From contig CAJTKG010000031.1 in assembly GCA_910576935.1 (NCBI GenBank), positions 1-32,397 of the forward strand: DNA of 32,397 nucleotides. Reading direction: 5' to 3'. The position numbers were made by a program, and so were the translations under genes. Positions within the stretch are counted from its first letter, which is position 1, and each line of letters starts with the position of its first letter. Of this stretch, positions 13,525 through 24,985 are shown piece by piece. This DNA comes from an uncultured Muribaculaceae bacterium (lineage in GTDB: Bacteria; Bacteroidota; Bacteroidia; Bacteroidales; Muribaculaceae). The notes under the pieces are model-generated. The model searched no databases, was not told where the DNA came from, and saw only the letters and a list, made by a program, of their open reading frames with translations.

Positions 13525-16050
13525 GTGGAAAACAAAACTTACAGTTATGATGAGGCTTATAAGGCCTCGCTCGACTATTTCGGCGGTGATGAACTGGCTG
13601 CGAGAGTCTGGGTCAGTAAATATGCCCTTAAAGACTCGTTTGGAAATATTTATGAGATGACGCCCGATGACATGCACATGCGTCTCGCTTCTGAAATTTC
13701 GCGCATCGAGACCAAATATCCGTCTCCGATGTCTCAAGATGAAGTGTTCGGTCTTTTAAAAGATTTCAAATATATTGTGCCTCAGGGCAGTCCGATGTCG
13801 GGAATAGGCAACAGCTATCAGGTGGGTTCGCTTTCAAACTGTTTTGTTATCGGGCTTGACGGTGCTCCCGACTCATACGGCGGTGTAATACGCATCGATG
13901 AAGAACAGGTGCAGCTTATGAAACGTCGAGGCGGCGTGGGTCACGATCTTTCGCACATACGTCCAAAAGGCACGCCCGTAAAAAACTCGGCTCTTACCTC
14001 TACAGGCCTTGTGCCGTTTATGGAACGATATTCCAACTCCACACGTGAGGTGGCCCAGGATGGCCGCCGTGGTGCTCTGATGCTGACCGTCAATATAAAA
14101 CATCCCGATGCCGAGGCTTTTATCGATGCCAAAATGACCGAGGGCAAGGTCACCGGCGCCAACGTCTCGGTCAGAATCGACGACGATTTTATGAGATGTG
14201 CTACCGAAGGCGTTCCTTATCAGCAGCAGTATCCCGTTGATAGTGCGGAGCCGATGATAAAGAAAGAGGTCGATGCCACGGCAATATGGAATAAAATCAT
14301 ACATAATGCATGGAAGTCGGCCGAGCCGGGAGTCCTTTTTTGGGATACAATCGCACGCGAGTCAGTGCCCGACTGTTACGCCGATCTCGGTTTCAGGACG
14401 ATTTCGACAAACCCATGTGGCGAGATACCGCTGTGTCCTTATGACAGTTGTCGTCTGCTTGCAGTCAATCTTTACTCCTATGTGGTAAATCCGTTTACTC
14501 CCGAGGCCTACTTCGATTTTGACCTCTTCAGAGAGCATATAGCCAAAGCTCAGCGGATAATGGACGATATTATAGACCTCGAGATGGAAAAAATCGATCT
14601 TATTCTTGAGAAAATCGATGCCGATCCCGAGACAGATGAAGTGAAGAGCTCAGAACGCAATCTCTGGTTGAAGATAAAGGCCAAGACACTCAAAGGACGC
14701 CGTACGGGCGTTGGCACGACAGCTGAAGGCGATATGCTCGCTGCCATGGGATATAAATACGGCACTGTTGCGGCCACTGATTTCTCTGAGTCGGTCCACA
14801 AGGCTCTTGCTCTGGCGGCCTACCGTTCGTCGGTCGAACTCGCCAAAGAGCGCGGAGCTTTCGAAATCTATGATACCGAACGTGAAAAGGACAATCCTTA
14901 TATCAACCGTCTGCGCGAAGCCGACCCCGGGCTTTATGAAATGATGACGCACTATGGCCGCCGTAATATAGCCTGTCTCACAATCGCGCCTACAGGCACG
15001 ACAAGTCTCATGACCCGTACAACCTCGGGCATAGAGCCGGTATTCCTTCCCGTATATAAGCGTCGCCGCAAGGTCAATCCTAATGATGCCGAGGTGAGAA
15101 TCGACTATGTCGACGAGACAGGTGATGCTTTTGAGGAATATATCGTCTATCATCCCAAATTCATCGAATGGATGAAAGTCAACGGTATCGATGTCAAAGA
15201 CGATTACACCCAGGAACAGCTTGACGAGCTTGTGGCAAAGTCGCCTTATGCCGGCGCGACATCAAACGACATTGACTGGCTCGAGAAAGTCAATATGCAG
15301 GGCCGTATCCAGAAATGGGTCGACCATTCAATCTCTGTTACCATCAACCTGCCCGCCGATGTCAGCGAGGAGCTTGTCAATAAACTATATGTCAGTGCAT
15401 GGAAGGCAGGATGTAAAGGCTGTACCGTTTATCGCGACGGTTCACGCTCGGGTGTGCTCGTGGCAATAGAAAAGAAACCGGAAGTCGCCGAGGTCAAGCC
15501 CCATGTTGTCAAACGTCCTATCGAACTTGAGGCTGATGTTGTCCGCTTCCAGAACAATAAAGAGAAATGGATTGCTTTTGTCGGCCTTATAGACGGTGCA
15601 CCTTATGAAATCTTTACCGGTCTGGCTGATGACGACGATGGCATTTTCTGCCCCAAATCGGTTACTCACGGCAAAATTATCAAAGCTGTAGACGAGAAAG
15701 GCAACAAACGCTACGACTTCCAGTTTATAAATAAGCGCGGATATAAAACGACAATAGAGGGTCTGTCAGACAAATTCAACCCCGAGTATTGGAACTATGC
15801 CAAACTTATCTCAGGCGTCTTGAGATATGGAATGCCTATTGACCAGGTGCTTAAACTTGTCGGAGGCCTCGAACTCGATTCGCAGTCTATCAATACATGG
15901 AAGATGGGTGTCGAACGTGCTTTGAAGAAATATCTTCCTAACGGCACAAAAGCAAACGGTCAACGTTGCCCCAATTGTGGCAACGAGACACTGATATATC
16001 AGGAAGGGTGTCTCATTTGTACCACTTGCGGCACGTCAAAGTGTGGCTGA
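13525..16050 (+). CDS. nrdJ: Adenosylcobalamin-dependent ribonucleotide reductase, class II
   Basis: This 841-residue enzyme reduces ribonucleotides to deoxyribonucleotides with an adenosylcobalamin-derived thiyl radical and needs no oxygen. The substrate-reducing disulfide cysteines are Cys106 (SLSNCF) and Cys484 (NIACLTIAPTGTTS). The radical-site motif is NPCGE with Asn296, Cys298 and Glu300. The PTGTTS loop is intact. A TSCPD-like region (about 655-785) is followed by a C-terminal zinc ribbon with Cys815, Cys818, Cys832 and Cys835, and a final SKCG that could regenerate the active site. The start codon is GTG at 13525; no better in-frame start exists nearby. No small radical-bearing subunit gene is present, which fits class II. 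Confidence 0.95.
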   Translation: MENKTYSYDEAYKASLDYFGGDELAARVWVSKYALKDSFGNIYEMTPDDMHMRLASEISRIETKYPSPMSQDEVFGLLKDFKYIVPQGSPMSGIGNSYQVGSLSNCFVIGLDGAPDSYGGVIRIDEEQVQLMKRRGGVGHDLSHIRPKGTPVKNSALTSTGLVPFMERYSNSTREVAQDGRRGALMLTVNIKHPDAEAFIDAKMTEGKVTGANVSVRIDDDFMRCATEGVPYQQQYPVDSAEPMIKKEVDATAIWNKIIHNAWKSAEPGVLFWDTIARESVPDCYADLGFRTISTNPCGEIPLCPYDSCRLLAVNLYSYVVNPFTPEAYFDFDLFREHIAKAQRIMDDIIDLEMEKIDLILEKIDADPETDEVKSSERNLWLKIKAKTLKGRRTGVGTTAEGDMLAAMGYKYGTVAATDFSESVHKALALAAYRSSVELAKERGAFEIYDTEREKDNPYINRLREADPGLYEMMTHYGRRNIACLTIAPTGTTSLMTRTTSGIEPVFLPVYKRRRKVNPNDAEVRIDYVDETGDAFEEYIVYHPKFIEWMKVNGIDVKDDYTQEQLDELVAKSPYAGATSNDIDWLEKVNMQGRIQKWVDHSISVTINLPADVSEELVNKLYVSAWKAGCKGCTVYRDGSRSGVLVAIEKKPEVAEVKPHVVKRPIELEADVVRFQNNKEKWIAFVGLIDGAPYEIFTGLADDDDGIFCPKSVTHGKIIKAVDEKGNKRYDFQFINKRGYKTTIEGLSDKFNPEYWNYAKLISGVLRYGMPIDQVLKLVGGLELDSQSINTWKMGVERALKKYLPNGTKANGQRCPNCGNETLIYQEGCLICTTCGTSKCG

Positions 16051-16176
16051 TTTGCTAAATTTTTATAAAAATGTTATTGGTTCGCAAATTCTCACTAAAT
16101 TAGCTTCGTTATTGAAGTTTGGGTCTGACAAGGCCAAAGATGCGAATTTGTGAAACTTATAAAAACATAAAATTAA

Positions 16177-18852
16177 ATGAAAATAACATTTAATATTGAT
16201 TATCATACCAATTGGGGCGAGTCGGTATATATAGTCGGCGATGTCGCCGCTCTTGGTGCCGGCGACGAGAAAAAAGCGGTCAGGATGACTGTCGAGGGTG
16301 ATACGGCGTGGTCGGTTACAGTCGAGTTGCCTGATACGACAAAAGACTTCGACTACCGCTATGTCGTCATCGCCGAAGACGGACGCATTAAAAGAGAGTG
16401 GGGAGCCCCTCATCCTTTTGTTTGCGGAGGCAAAGCGCGTACTTACCGCCTTTATGATCGTTGGCAGGATCAGCCCTGGGACAAACCATATTATGCGTCG
16501 GCATTCACCGATTGCATCTGTCGTCGTGATAAACGTCAGCCACGCGTCTTTCCCAAGAACAATTATATCACACTGTCGGTAAGTGCGCCAATGGTAGATC
16601 CCGGATGGTACGTGGCGGTATCGGGCAGTTCGGAGTCGCTGGGCCGGTGGAATCCGGCAAAAGCATTGAAGATGAGCGACAGCACATTTCCCGTATGGAC
16701 CGTCGATATTCCGGCCGATGACATTGTTCCTGAAACGGAATTCAAATTTCTCATGGTCGATGCCGCTACCGGCGATGTCGTAAGTTGGGAGGGTGGCGAA
16801 AATCGCCGTTTCGACGTCGAAACGGACAAATCTGAAGTTACAGTCATCTCAGGTATGAGATTCATCAACATGATGGCTCCGTGGAAAGGCGCCGGTGTCG
16901 CCATCCCCGTTTTCTCCATACGCTCTGAAGAAGATTTCGGAGTCGGTGATTTCTACGATATAATGAAGATGGTCGACTGGGCTGCCATGACGGGCCAGAA
17001 GATGATTCAGATTCTGCCTGTCAATGACACCACTATGACAGGAACATGGACCGACTCATACCCCTATAACGCTAACTCGATATTCGCGCTGCATCCGATG
17101 TATCTTAGAGTCGAAGCTCTTGGAAAACTCAAGGATGCCGGACGACGCAAATATTTCGAGAAACTCGCACGTGAACTCAACGATCTGCGTGAAGTCGATT
17201 ATGAGCGCGTCAATGCCGGCAAGACAGAATACGTCCGAGAGATTTTTGCCCAGGAAGGAACTAAGGTGCTCCAATCTAAAGAATACAAAAACTTCATTTC
17301 GCAAAACAGCGACTGGTTGATCCCTTATGCCGCTTTCTGTGTCCTGCGTGACCGTTACAAAACGGCCGATTTCTCGACATGGGAGACTTATGCCGTCTAT
17401 GATGCTAAAAAAGTGGCGGCTTTTGTTAAAGAAAATCGTCAGGAGATCGATTTCGTCTGCTATATACAGTATTATCTCGACAAACAGCTTCACGAAGTAC
17501 GTGATTACGCCAATTCCAAAGGTGTAGCCATCAAAGGCGATATACCCATCGGGATCTCCCGTACCAGTGCTGACGCATGGACCAATCCACGTCTGTTTAA
17601 CATGGACGGTCAGGCGGGTGCTCCGCCGGATGACTTCTCTGTACTCGGTCAGAACTGGGGCTTGCCTACATATAATTGGGAAGAGATGTCTCGTGACGGC
17701 TTTGCATGGTGGAAAGCCCGCTTCAGAAAAATGGCTGAATATTTCGATGCCTACCGCATTGACCATGTCCTCGGTTTCTTCCGCATATGGCAGATACCGC
17801 TGGATGCCATTCACGGCCTTCTCGGCATCTTCAATCCCGCATTGCCGTTTACCTCGGACGAACTCAGAAACAGCTACGATTTCTGGCTCAACCCCGAGAA
17901 CCATGTTAGACCATACATAGCGGACTGGTTTATCAAAGAGTATTTTGCAGACCATACAGACGAAGCCCGTCGCCGTTTCCTCGTGCGTATGGGCGACGGG
18001 CGATATCGCCTTAAACCCGAGTTTGACACTCAGCGCAAGATCGCCGACTATTTTGCCACTCAGGAAAAAGACGAGAAGAACACACGTCTCTGCAACGGCC
18101 TGCTTGGCCTCGTCGAGAATGTGCTTTTCATCGAAGATCCTTATGAGAAAGGCAAATATCATCCGCGCATCTCGGCTCAGTTCAATTATGCATATAAGGC
18201 TCTGAACGACTATGAGCGCTGGTGTTTCGACAGACTCTACAACGACTTCTTCTACCGCCGCCATAACGATTTCTGGTATGGTAAGGCCATGTGGAAACTG
18301 CCGCCTCTGATCGATTCGACCGATATGCTCGTCTGCGCCGAAGACCTCGGCATGATTCCGGCATGTGTTCCGGCAGTCATGCGCGAGCTTGAGATATTAT
18401 CGCTCGAGATACAGCGTATGCCCAAAGACCCAAATACCGAATTCGGCGACACCATGAGCTATCCATATTACAGCGTCTGCACCACCTCGACACATGACAT
18501 GGGTGGTATACGTCAATGGTGGGAAGAAGATCGCGCCGTTTCTCAGCGATTCTTCAACAATGTGCTGCATGATCGTGGACGCGCTCCTTACTATGCCGAG
18601 CCGTGGGTGTGCGACCAGATTGTCGAGCAGCATCTTAAATCACCGTCTATGCTGTGTATCCTGCCGCTTCAGGACTGGCTGTCTATCGACGGCAACCTGC
18701 GCCGCGAGAATCCTCTCGAAGAGCAGATCAACGTTCCGGCAAATTCACGCCATTATTGGCGCTATCGCATGCACATGACAGTTGAAGATCTCCTTAAAGC
18801 CAACGAATATAACAACTATATCCTTGGCAAAATCAAGGAATCGGGCCGCTGA
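16177..18852 (+). CDS. malQ: 4-alpha-glucanotransferase with two N-terminal CBM20 domains (DPE2-like)
   Basis: This 891-residue GH77 enzyme transfers alpha-1,4-glucan segments and works in maltose and glycogen metabolism. Two starch-binding CBM20 domains precede the catalytic part: about 1-105 (NWGESVYIVGDVAALGAG) and about 126-220 (PGWYVAVSGSSESLGRWNP). The GH77 catalytic residues are Asp529 (YRIDHVLGFFRIW), Glu722 (CAEDLG) and Asp774 (TSTHDMGG). The CBM20-CBM20-GH77 order matches plant DPE2 and its bacterial relatives rather than E. coli MalQ, which lacks the CBMs. The lack of a signal peptide places it in the cytoplasm. It stands alone with its own terminator; no glycogen or maltose genes flank it. 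Confidence 0.95.
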   Translation: MKITFNIDYHTNWGESVYIVGDVAALGAGDEKKAVRMTVEGDTAWSVTVELPDTTKDFDYRYVVIAEDGRIKREWGAPHPFVCGGKARTYRLYDRWQDQPWDKPYYASAFTDCICRRDKRQPRVFPKNNYITLSVSAPMVDPGWYVAVSGSSESLGRWNPAKALKMSDSTFPVWTVDIPADDIVPETEFKFLMVDAATGDVVSWEGGENRRFDVETDKSEVTVISGMRFINMMAPWKGAGVAIPVFSIRSEEDFGVGDFYDIMKMVDWAAMTGQKMIQILPVNDTTMTGTWTDSYPYNANSIFALHPMYLRVEALGKLKDAGRRKYFEKLARELNDLREVDYERVNAGKTEYVREIFAQEGTKVLQSKEYKNFISQNSDWLIPYAAFCVLRDRYKTADFSTWETYAVYDAKKVAAFVKENRQEIDFVCYIQYYLDKQLHEVRDYANSKGVAIKGDIPIGISRTSADAWTNPRLFNMDGQAGAPPDDFSVLGQNWGLPTYNWEEMSRDGFAWWKARFRKMAEYFDAYRIDHVLGFFRIWQIPLDAIHGLLGIFNPALPFTSDELRNSYDFWLNPENHVRPYIADWFIKEYFADHTDEARRRFLVRMGDGRYRLKPEFDTQRKIADYFATQEKDEKNTRLCNGLLGLVENVLFIEDPYEKGKYHPRISAQFNYAYKALNDYERWCFDRLYNDFFYRRHNDFWYGKAMWKLPPLIDSTDMLVCAEDLGMIPACVPAVMRELEILSLEIQRMPKDPNTEFGDTMSYPYYSVCTTSTHDMGGIRQWWEEDRAVSQRFFNNVLHDRGRAPYYAEPWVCDQIVEQHLKSPSMLCILPLQDWLSIDGNLRRENPLEEQINVPANSRHYWRYRMHMTVEDLLKANEYNNYILGKIKESGR

Positions 18853-18883
18853 ACGACAGACAGGTCATAATAAGACATCGAAG

Positions 18884-18920
18884 AATCCGGCAAATCCTGT
18901 GTGGTTTGCCGGATTTTTGC
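18884..18920 (+). terminator. Terminator after malQ
   Basis: AATCCGGCAAA (18884-18894) and TTTGCCGGATT (18905-18915) are perfect arms around a 10-base loop, followed by TTTG and, after CG, another run of five T. It separates malQ from rho. Confidence 0.88.
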
Positions 18921-18927
18921 GTTTTTA

Positions 18928-18959
18928 CTTGCGTCAATAAAAAAAAGTTTCTAACTTTG
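18928..18959 (+). promoter_or_regulatory. Promoter of rho
   Basis: CTTG (18928-18931), 20 bases, then TAACTTTG (18952-18959): a full -7 match and three of four -33 bases with the standard spacing. The predicted start is near 18965, which leaves about 225 bases of leader before the rho ATG. Confidence 0.72.
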
Positions 18960-18964
18960 TCATC

Positions 18965-19191
18965 GTTTCAATGGACTTATAAAACAATGTGGCATTAATA
19001 TACGTTTGCTATATTGAGTCTCATATCGAGAGACAACACTCTAAACAATTATTGCATTATTATTTTTAATATTTTGATTTGAGTCTGCGCTTAACATTAA
19101 TGTGCCGCTACAGCACGTATGAATCTTTGGCGCAAGACAGCAACATACTATTAAAGAGAGGCCCGTGTGGCCTGATCCCTTAATATCATAT
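18965..19191 (+). other. Long 5' leader of rho
   Basis: About 225 transcribed but apparently untranslated bases lie between the predicted start and the rho ATG at 19192. GGCATTAAT near its start and ATTAATGTGCC near 19100 could pair imperfectly. A short AGGCC/GGCCT hairpin (19159-19173) sits just before the start. Autoregulation by Rho-dependent attenuation in the leader is known for rho in E. coli; here it is a guess from length and position. Confidence 0.5.
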
Positions 19192-21315
<2,124 letters not shown>

Positions 21316-21340
21316 GCCCGGGTGCTGTAATGCAACTTAT

Positions 21341-21379
21341 AATCCCGCAGCTGACAAGTTCAGCCGCGGGATTTTTTTT
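21341..21379 (+). terminator. Rho-independent terminator of rho
   Basis: AATCCCGC (21341-21348) pairs with GCGGGATT (21366-21373), with an inner CTGA/TCAG stem (21351-21354 and 21360-21363). The stem is followed by a run of T residues to 21379. Confidence 0.9.
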
Positions 21380-21412
21380 CAACCATCGCGACATAAGCTT
21401 TGTTATAGATAT

Positions 21413-21904
21413 ATGAAACATAACGAAGTAAACATCAGATTGTCGGAATTGCATGAAGTCGAGCGGCTCTCGTCGATTTCACGACGCAACATACGCCATT
21501 ACGACGGTCGTCCGGTGAAAGTGTCGCTGAATATAAATGTTGACCCAGACGAGACAAATAAAACAGTCACTATGGTCGTGGGCGTCAGTTATATAACAAC
21601 CTACCGGCTCATGCAGGAACGCCTGCTGCAATATACGGTTGCAGCGGTCTTTGAATTTGACAATTGTGAAGGCCATGTCAGCGTCGGCGGCAATTCCTGT
21701 ATGGTGAATACCTCGACGATGGTGATGATGCTCGGTGTGACTATAGGCTCGCTCAGGGGGATGCTTGCGTTGCGCACCGCCGGCACGTTTCTCAAGAATT
21801 ACCCGTTGCCGATAATCAATATAAGCGAACTTATCAGCCGTCTGTCCTATGGCAGTGACATACCTTTCGGAACACGGCCTTTGTTCAATCACGTTTATGA
21901 GTGA
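21413..21904 (+). CDS. Small protein of unknown function, possibly SecB-like fold
   Basis: This 163-residue cytoplasmic protein has no signal peptide or membrane helix. The frame is open further upstream, but that part overlaps rho; ATG at 21413 follows the rho terminator. The central part alternates beta-strand-like stretches (VKVSLNINVDP, TVTMVVGVSYITTY, LLQYTVAAVFEFDNCEG). The C-terminal part reads MLGVTIGSLRGMLALRTAGT and then LPIINISELI. The strand pattern plus a late helix with an RG(M/I)L-like segment and LPxIxxxEL recalls SecB-type chaperones and related Bacteroidetes proteins. I place it there only weakly. It ends 10 bases into the convergent exonuclease III gene. Confidence 0.65.
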   Translation: MKHNEVNIRLSELHEVERLSSISRRNIRHYDGRPVKVSLNINVDPDETNKTVTMVVGVSYITTYRLMQERLLQYTVAAVFEFDNCEGHVSVGGNSCMVNTSTMVMMLGVTIGSLRGMLALRTAGTFLKNYPLPIINISELISRLSYGSDIPFGTRPLFNHVYE

Positions 21905-22659
21905 TTGTCAGCGATCTCTATCGTCACCGGACAGTGGTCAGAACCTGTTATGTCGGCGAGAATTGAAGCATCGGTCAGCATTGGTGCGAGGCGCTCGGAG
22001 ACAATGAAATAATCGATACGCCACCCTACATTCTTCTCGCGTGCACGGCCTCGGTAGCTCCACCAGCTGTAAGCGTCGCGGGCGTCGGGATGCAGATATC
22101 TGAACGTGTCGACAAAGCCTGCGTCAAGAAGCCGCGACATACACGAGCGTTCTTCGTCGGTGAAGCCGGCGTTGCGTCGGTTGGTCTTCGGATTCTTGAG
22201 ATCGATCTCCTGATGGGCGACATTGAGGTCGCCGCAGATTATGACAGGCTTGACGCGGTCGAGGCCGCAGACATAGTCAAGAAAAGCTTGTTCCCATTCC
22301 ATACGGTAGTCAAGACGCGCCAGCTCGCTCTGCGAGTTGGGCGTATAGACACACACCAGATAGAACCCGTCGGTCTCGACGGTGATCACGCGGCCTTCAC
22401 GGTCATGGACATCGACACCGATGCCCTTGGTGACATTTACCACCTCACGTCGGGTGAAGACGGCTGTGCCCGAATAGCCTTTGCGCTCCGCATAGTTCCA
22501 AAACGACCGGTAGCCCTCATAATTAAGCTCAGGCACGTCGGGATTGAGTTTGGTTTCCTGAAGACACACAAAGTCGGCGTCGAAGCCGGCGAAGATATCG
22601 GCAAACCCTTTGCCGCATACAGCCCTCAGGCCGTTGACATTCCAAGATACGAGTTTCAT
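21895..22659 (-). CDS. xth: Exodeoxyribonuclease III
   Basis: This 254-residue enzyme repairs abasic sites and trims 3' ends in base-excision repair. The EEP-family metal and catalytic residues are present: WNVNGLR at the start, Glu35 (LQETK), Asp144 and Asn146 (GDLNVAH), and the terminal Asp241-His242 pair (GSDHCPV). The WRIDYF motif near 213-218 is intact. The length is normal. It is convergent with the small gene upstream on the plus strand, with a 10-base overlap, and divergent from tilS with about 100 bases between. Confidence 0.95.
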   Translation of the reverse strand: MKLVSWNVNGLRAVCGKGFADIFAGFDADFVCLQETKLNPDVPELNYEGYRSFWNYAERKGYSGTAVFTRREVVNVTKGIGVDVHDREGRVITVETDGFYLVCVYTPNSQSELARLDYRMEWEQAFLDYVCGLDRVKPVIICGDLNVAHQEIDLKNPKTNRRNAGFTDEERSCMSRLLDAGFVDTFRYLHPDARDAYSWWSYRGRAREKNVGWRIDYFIVSERLAPMLTDASILADITGSDHCPVTIEIADNHS

Positions 22660-22724
22660 ATACTTTTAACGTCAAAAAACAACCTATATTGCGATAACAA
22701 GTGGATTCTTACCGCCCGATTTAT

Positions 22725-22732
22725 TAATTTTG
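22725..22732 (+). promoter_or_regulatory. -7 box of tilS
   Basis: TAATTTTG is a full match to TAnnTTTG, 28 bases before the ATG at 22761. The -33 position (GTGG at 22701-22704) matches only partly. Confidence 0.5.
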
Positions 22733-22760
22733 CAGAATAGTAAGTGACAAAACAAAGTTT

Positions 22761-24107
22761 ATGACTGACTCAGATAAATCGCCGGAATTGCTCCGTATCG
22801 TCAGGAAGACGATCGAGCGTCACGGTTTGCTTGATCTCAGACGGCCGGTGCTCGTGGCTGTCAGCGGTGGGGCCGACTCGGTGGCGCTTCTGGCCGTGCT
22901 GTGTGAGCTTGGTTACAGTTGCGTTGCCGCTCATTGTAATTTTCATCTGCGAGGCGACGAGTCGACGCGCGACATGCGCTTTGTCGAACAGTTGTGCGAG
23001 CGACTCGGCGTTGATCTGACGGTCTCACACTTCGATGTAGGCCGCCGCATGGCGCAATCCGGCGAATCGGTCGAGATGGCGTGTCGGTCGCTCAGATACG
23101 AACGTTTCGACCGTCTCATTGATACATTCGGCGCTCAGGCCGTAGCCGTCGGACACCATTGCGAAGATAATGTCGAGACCTTCATGCTCAATCTGTCGCG
23201 CTCGACAGGCATAGCCGGCCTGTGCGGCATTAGATATCGCAACGGCATTGTCGTGCGCCCTTTGCTCGACACGACCAGACAGTGCATCATCGATTATCTT
23301 GGGGCTCGTCGGCTGCAATATGTCACCGACAGCTCAAATATGTCAAACGATTACCGTCGCAACCGATTGCGCAACATTGTCTTGCCCGTGCTCGAAGAGC
23401 AGTTTCCCGGCGCCGGGAAATCAATACTCACGACTATCGCTCACCTCAACGACAACCGCCTCGTCTACGACAAGGCCATAGCATCATATGCCGCGCATTG
23501 TGTTAAGGGCAACGGAGTCATAGATCTTGAGAAACTTAGCGCCGAGGCTGCCGAGGCCGCGCCGGTCGTGTTGTATGAACTTGTGCGCCGCGCCGGCCTC
23601 ACACGTAGTCAGGCCGATGATATTATGTCCTCGCCCATGCGTTCGGGGCTGTTGTTCAAGGGCGATGGCGGCGGTTATGAGCTTGACCGCGGACTCCTGA
23701 CTCCTGTCGATTTTTCTGCCGCAGAAAGTTGCGATGAATATGAAGTAAGCCTGCACCGCGATATTCTCACACCCGTAAATATAGCGGTGACCGTAGGCGA
23801 TATCGCCTCGTTCCGTCCCGTATCAGATCCTCGTGTCGCTTATCTTGACGCGTCGGTTCTTGACAGAGACAGGCGCTGGACACTGCGCCGCTATCGGCGT
23901 GGCGACCGTCTTGAGCCGTTTGGCATGAAAGGCTCGAAACTCGTCAGTGATATATTCAACGACGCCAAACTGTCGGCCTCACAGAAGCGTGCCGTCAGAC
24001 TGCTTGTCTGCGACGGTGTTATAGTCTGGATCGTCGGCTTGAGAGCTTCGCGGCATTTTATAGTGACACCCGAGACCAAACGTTACATACGTCTCGAACT
24101 GCGTTGA
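22761..24107 (+). CDS. tilS: tRNA(Ile)-lysidine synthetase
   Basis: TilS (448 residues) modifies the wobble cytidine of the minor tRNA-Ile to lysidine so that AUA is read as Ile. The PP-loop ATP pyrophosphatase motif SGGADS is at 35-40, followed by AAHCNFHLRG (about 55-64) and the VGHHCEDNVETFMLNLSRS segment with the ATP and tRNA contacts. The C-terminal anticodon-binding region (about 370-445: WTLRRYRRGDRLEPFGMKGS) is complete. Its 3' end overlaps the convergent radical SAM gene by 25 bases. Confidence 0.95.
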   Translation: MTDSDKSPELLRIVRKTIERHGLLDLRRPVLVAVSGGADSVALLAVLCELGYSCVAAHCNFHLRGDESTRDMRFVEQLCERLGVDLTVSHFDVGRRMAQSGESVEMACRSLRYERFDRLIDTFGAQAVAVGHHCEDNVETFMLNLSRSTGIAGLCGIRYRNGIVVRPLLDTTRQCIIDYLGARRLQYVTDSSNMSNDYRRNRLRNIVLPVLEEQFPGAGKSILTTIAHLNDNRLVYDKAIASYAAHCVKGNGVIDLEKLSAEAAEAAPVVLYELVRRAGLTRSQADDIMSSPMRSGLLFKGDGGGYELDRGLLTPVDFSAAESCDEYEVSLHRDILTPVNIAVTVGDIASFRPVSDPRVAYLDASVLDRDRRWTLRRYRRGDRLEPFGMKGSKLVSDIFNDAKLSASQKRAVRLLVCDGVIVWIVGLRASRHFIVTPETKRYIRLELR

Positions 24108-24985
24108 GACAGGCGACGGTGAAGCAATTCGACAAACTCTCCGCTTTTAAGTCCCCAGCGCGGTGATATCAGCATATCGCCCGGCGACTGCGACACGAAG
24201 CGTTCTATCGCTATGTCGCTTCGCAGACGTTTTATGACGTTGCAGCACAAATTGATATACCGGTCGACGCTCATGGTGTCGACACTCTCGCGCCCCGCGG
24301 CTATGTCGGCTGCAAGTCTTGTGTCCGAGATGACTTGCAGCTGATGTAATTTGACCGTATCAACAGGAAGCACTGACACCCGCTCGACGGTTGTCAGCAT
24401 CATATCGTCGGTCTCGCCGGGCAGCCCCATGATTAGATGCAGCCCGACAGAAATCCCTGCGGCTGCCGTGCGTCTGACGGCGTCGACGGTGTCTTGCCAG
24501 AGATGGCAACGGTTGATGCGGCGCAGAGTGTCGTCGTGGCTGCTTTCGGCTCCATACTCTATGATGACAGGTGTCCGGCGATTGATAGAGGCAAGTTCTG
24601 CAAGCAGTTCGTCGGGCATGCAGTCGGGACGTGTAGCTATCACCAACCCGACAACATCATCGACTCCGAGGGCCTCGCGATAGAGCGCCATAGCCTTGTC
24701 GGCCGAGGCATATGTATTTGTATGCGACTGGAAATAGGCAAGATATTTCATAGCCGGATATTTGCGGCTGAAAAATCTCTTCGCGTCTTCGAGTTGTCGC
24801 CTTATCGTCAGTCCGTCGCCAGACAACGGGCTGAATGAACGGTTGTTGCAGTAGACACATCCGCCATAGCCGAGAGTCCCGTCACGGTTGGGACAACTGA
24901 AACCCGCGTCGACAGGCAGTTTCTGTACCTTGCCGGGGAACTTTCCGGCGAGAAAATCGGCATAGTCGCGGTAGTATGGGTTCAT
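24083..24985 (-). CDS. yhcC: TIGR01212-type radical SAM protein (YhcC-like)
   Basis: This 300-residue radical SAM protein has the family's characteristic cysteine motif CPNRDGTLGYGGCVYC, placing iron-sulfur ligands at Cys31, Cys43 and Cys46. Other family signatures are YFQSHTNTYA (about 84-93), VIATRPDCMPDELL, EYGAESSHDDTLRRINRCH (143-161) and HLIMGLPGE. The reaction of YhcC proteins is not firmly known to me. Its ATG overlaps the stop codon of aroC by one base (TGATG on the minus strand), so it is the third gene of the ybaK-aroC-yhcC operon. Confidence 0.92.
   Translation of the reverse strand: MNPYYRDYADFLAGKFPGKVQKLPVDAGFSCPNRDGTLGYGGCVYCNNRSFSPLSGDGLTIRRQLEDAKRFFSRKYPAMKYLAYFQSHTNTYASADKAMALYREALGVDDVVGLVIATRPDCMPDELLAELASINRRTPVIIEYGAESSHDDTLRRINRCHLWQDTVDAVRRTAAAGISVGLHLIMGLPGETDDMMLTTVERVSVLPVDTVKLHQLQVISDTRLAADIAAGRESVDTMSVDRYINLCCNVIKRLRSDIAIERFVSQSPGDMLISPRWGLKSGEFVELLHRRLSQRSSRRM

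Noticed and set aside
16059..16072. Perfect palindrome ATTTTTATAAAAAT after nrdJ as a terminator
   Set aside because: The stem is purely A/T and there is no T tract after it, so it is too weak to call.
17056..18264. 402-codon open frame on the minus strand inside malQ
   Set aside because: It lies entirely antisense to the GH77 domain, whose plus-strand motifs and catalytic residues are intact. It has no family match that I recognise and is explained by codon bias that avoids antisense stops.
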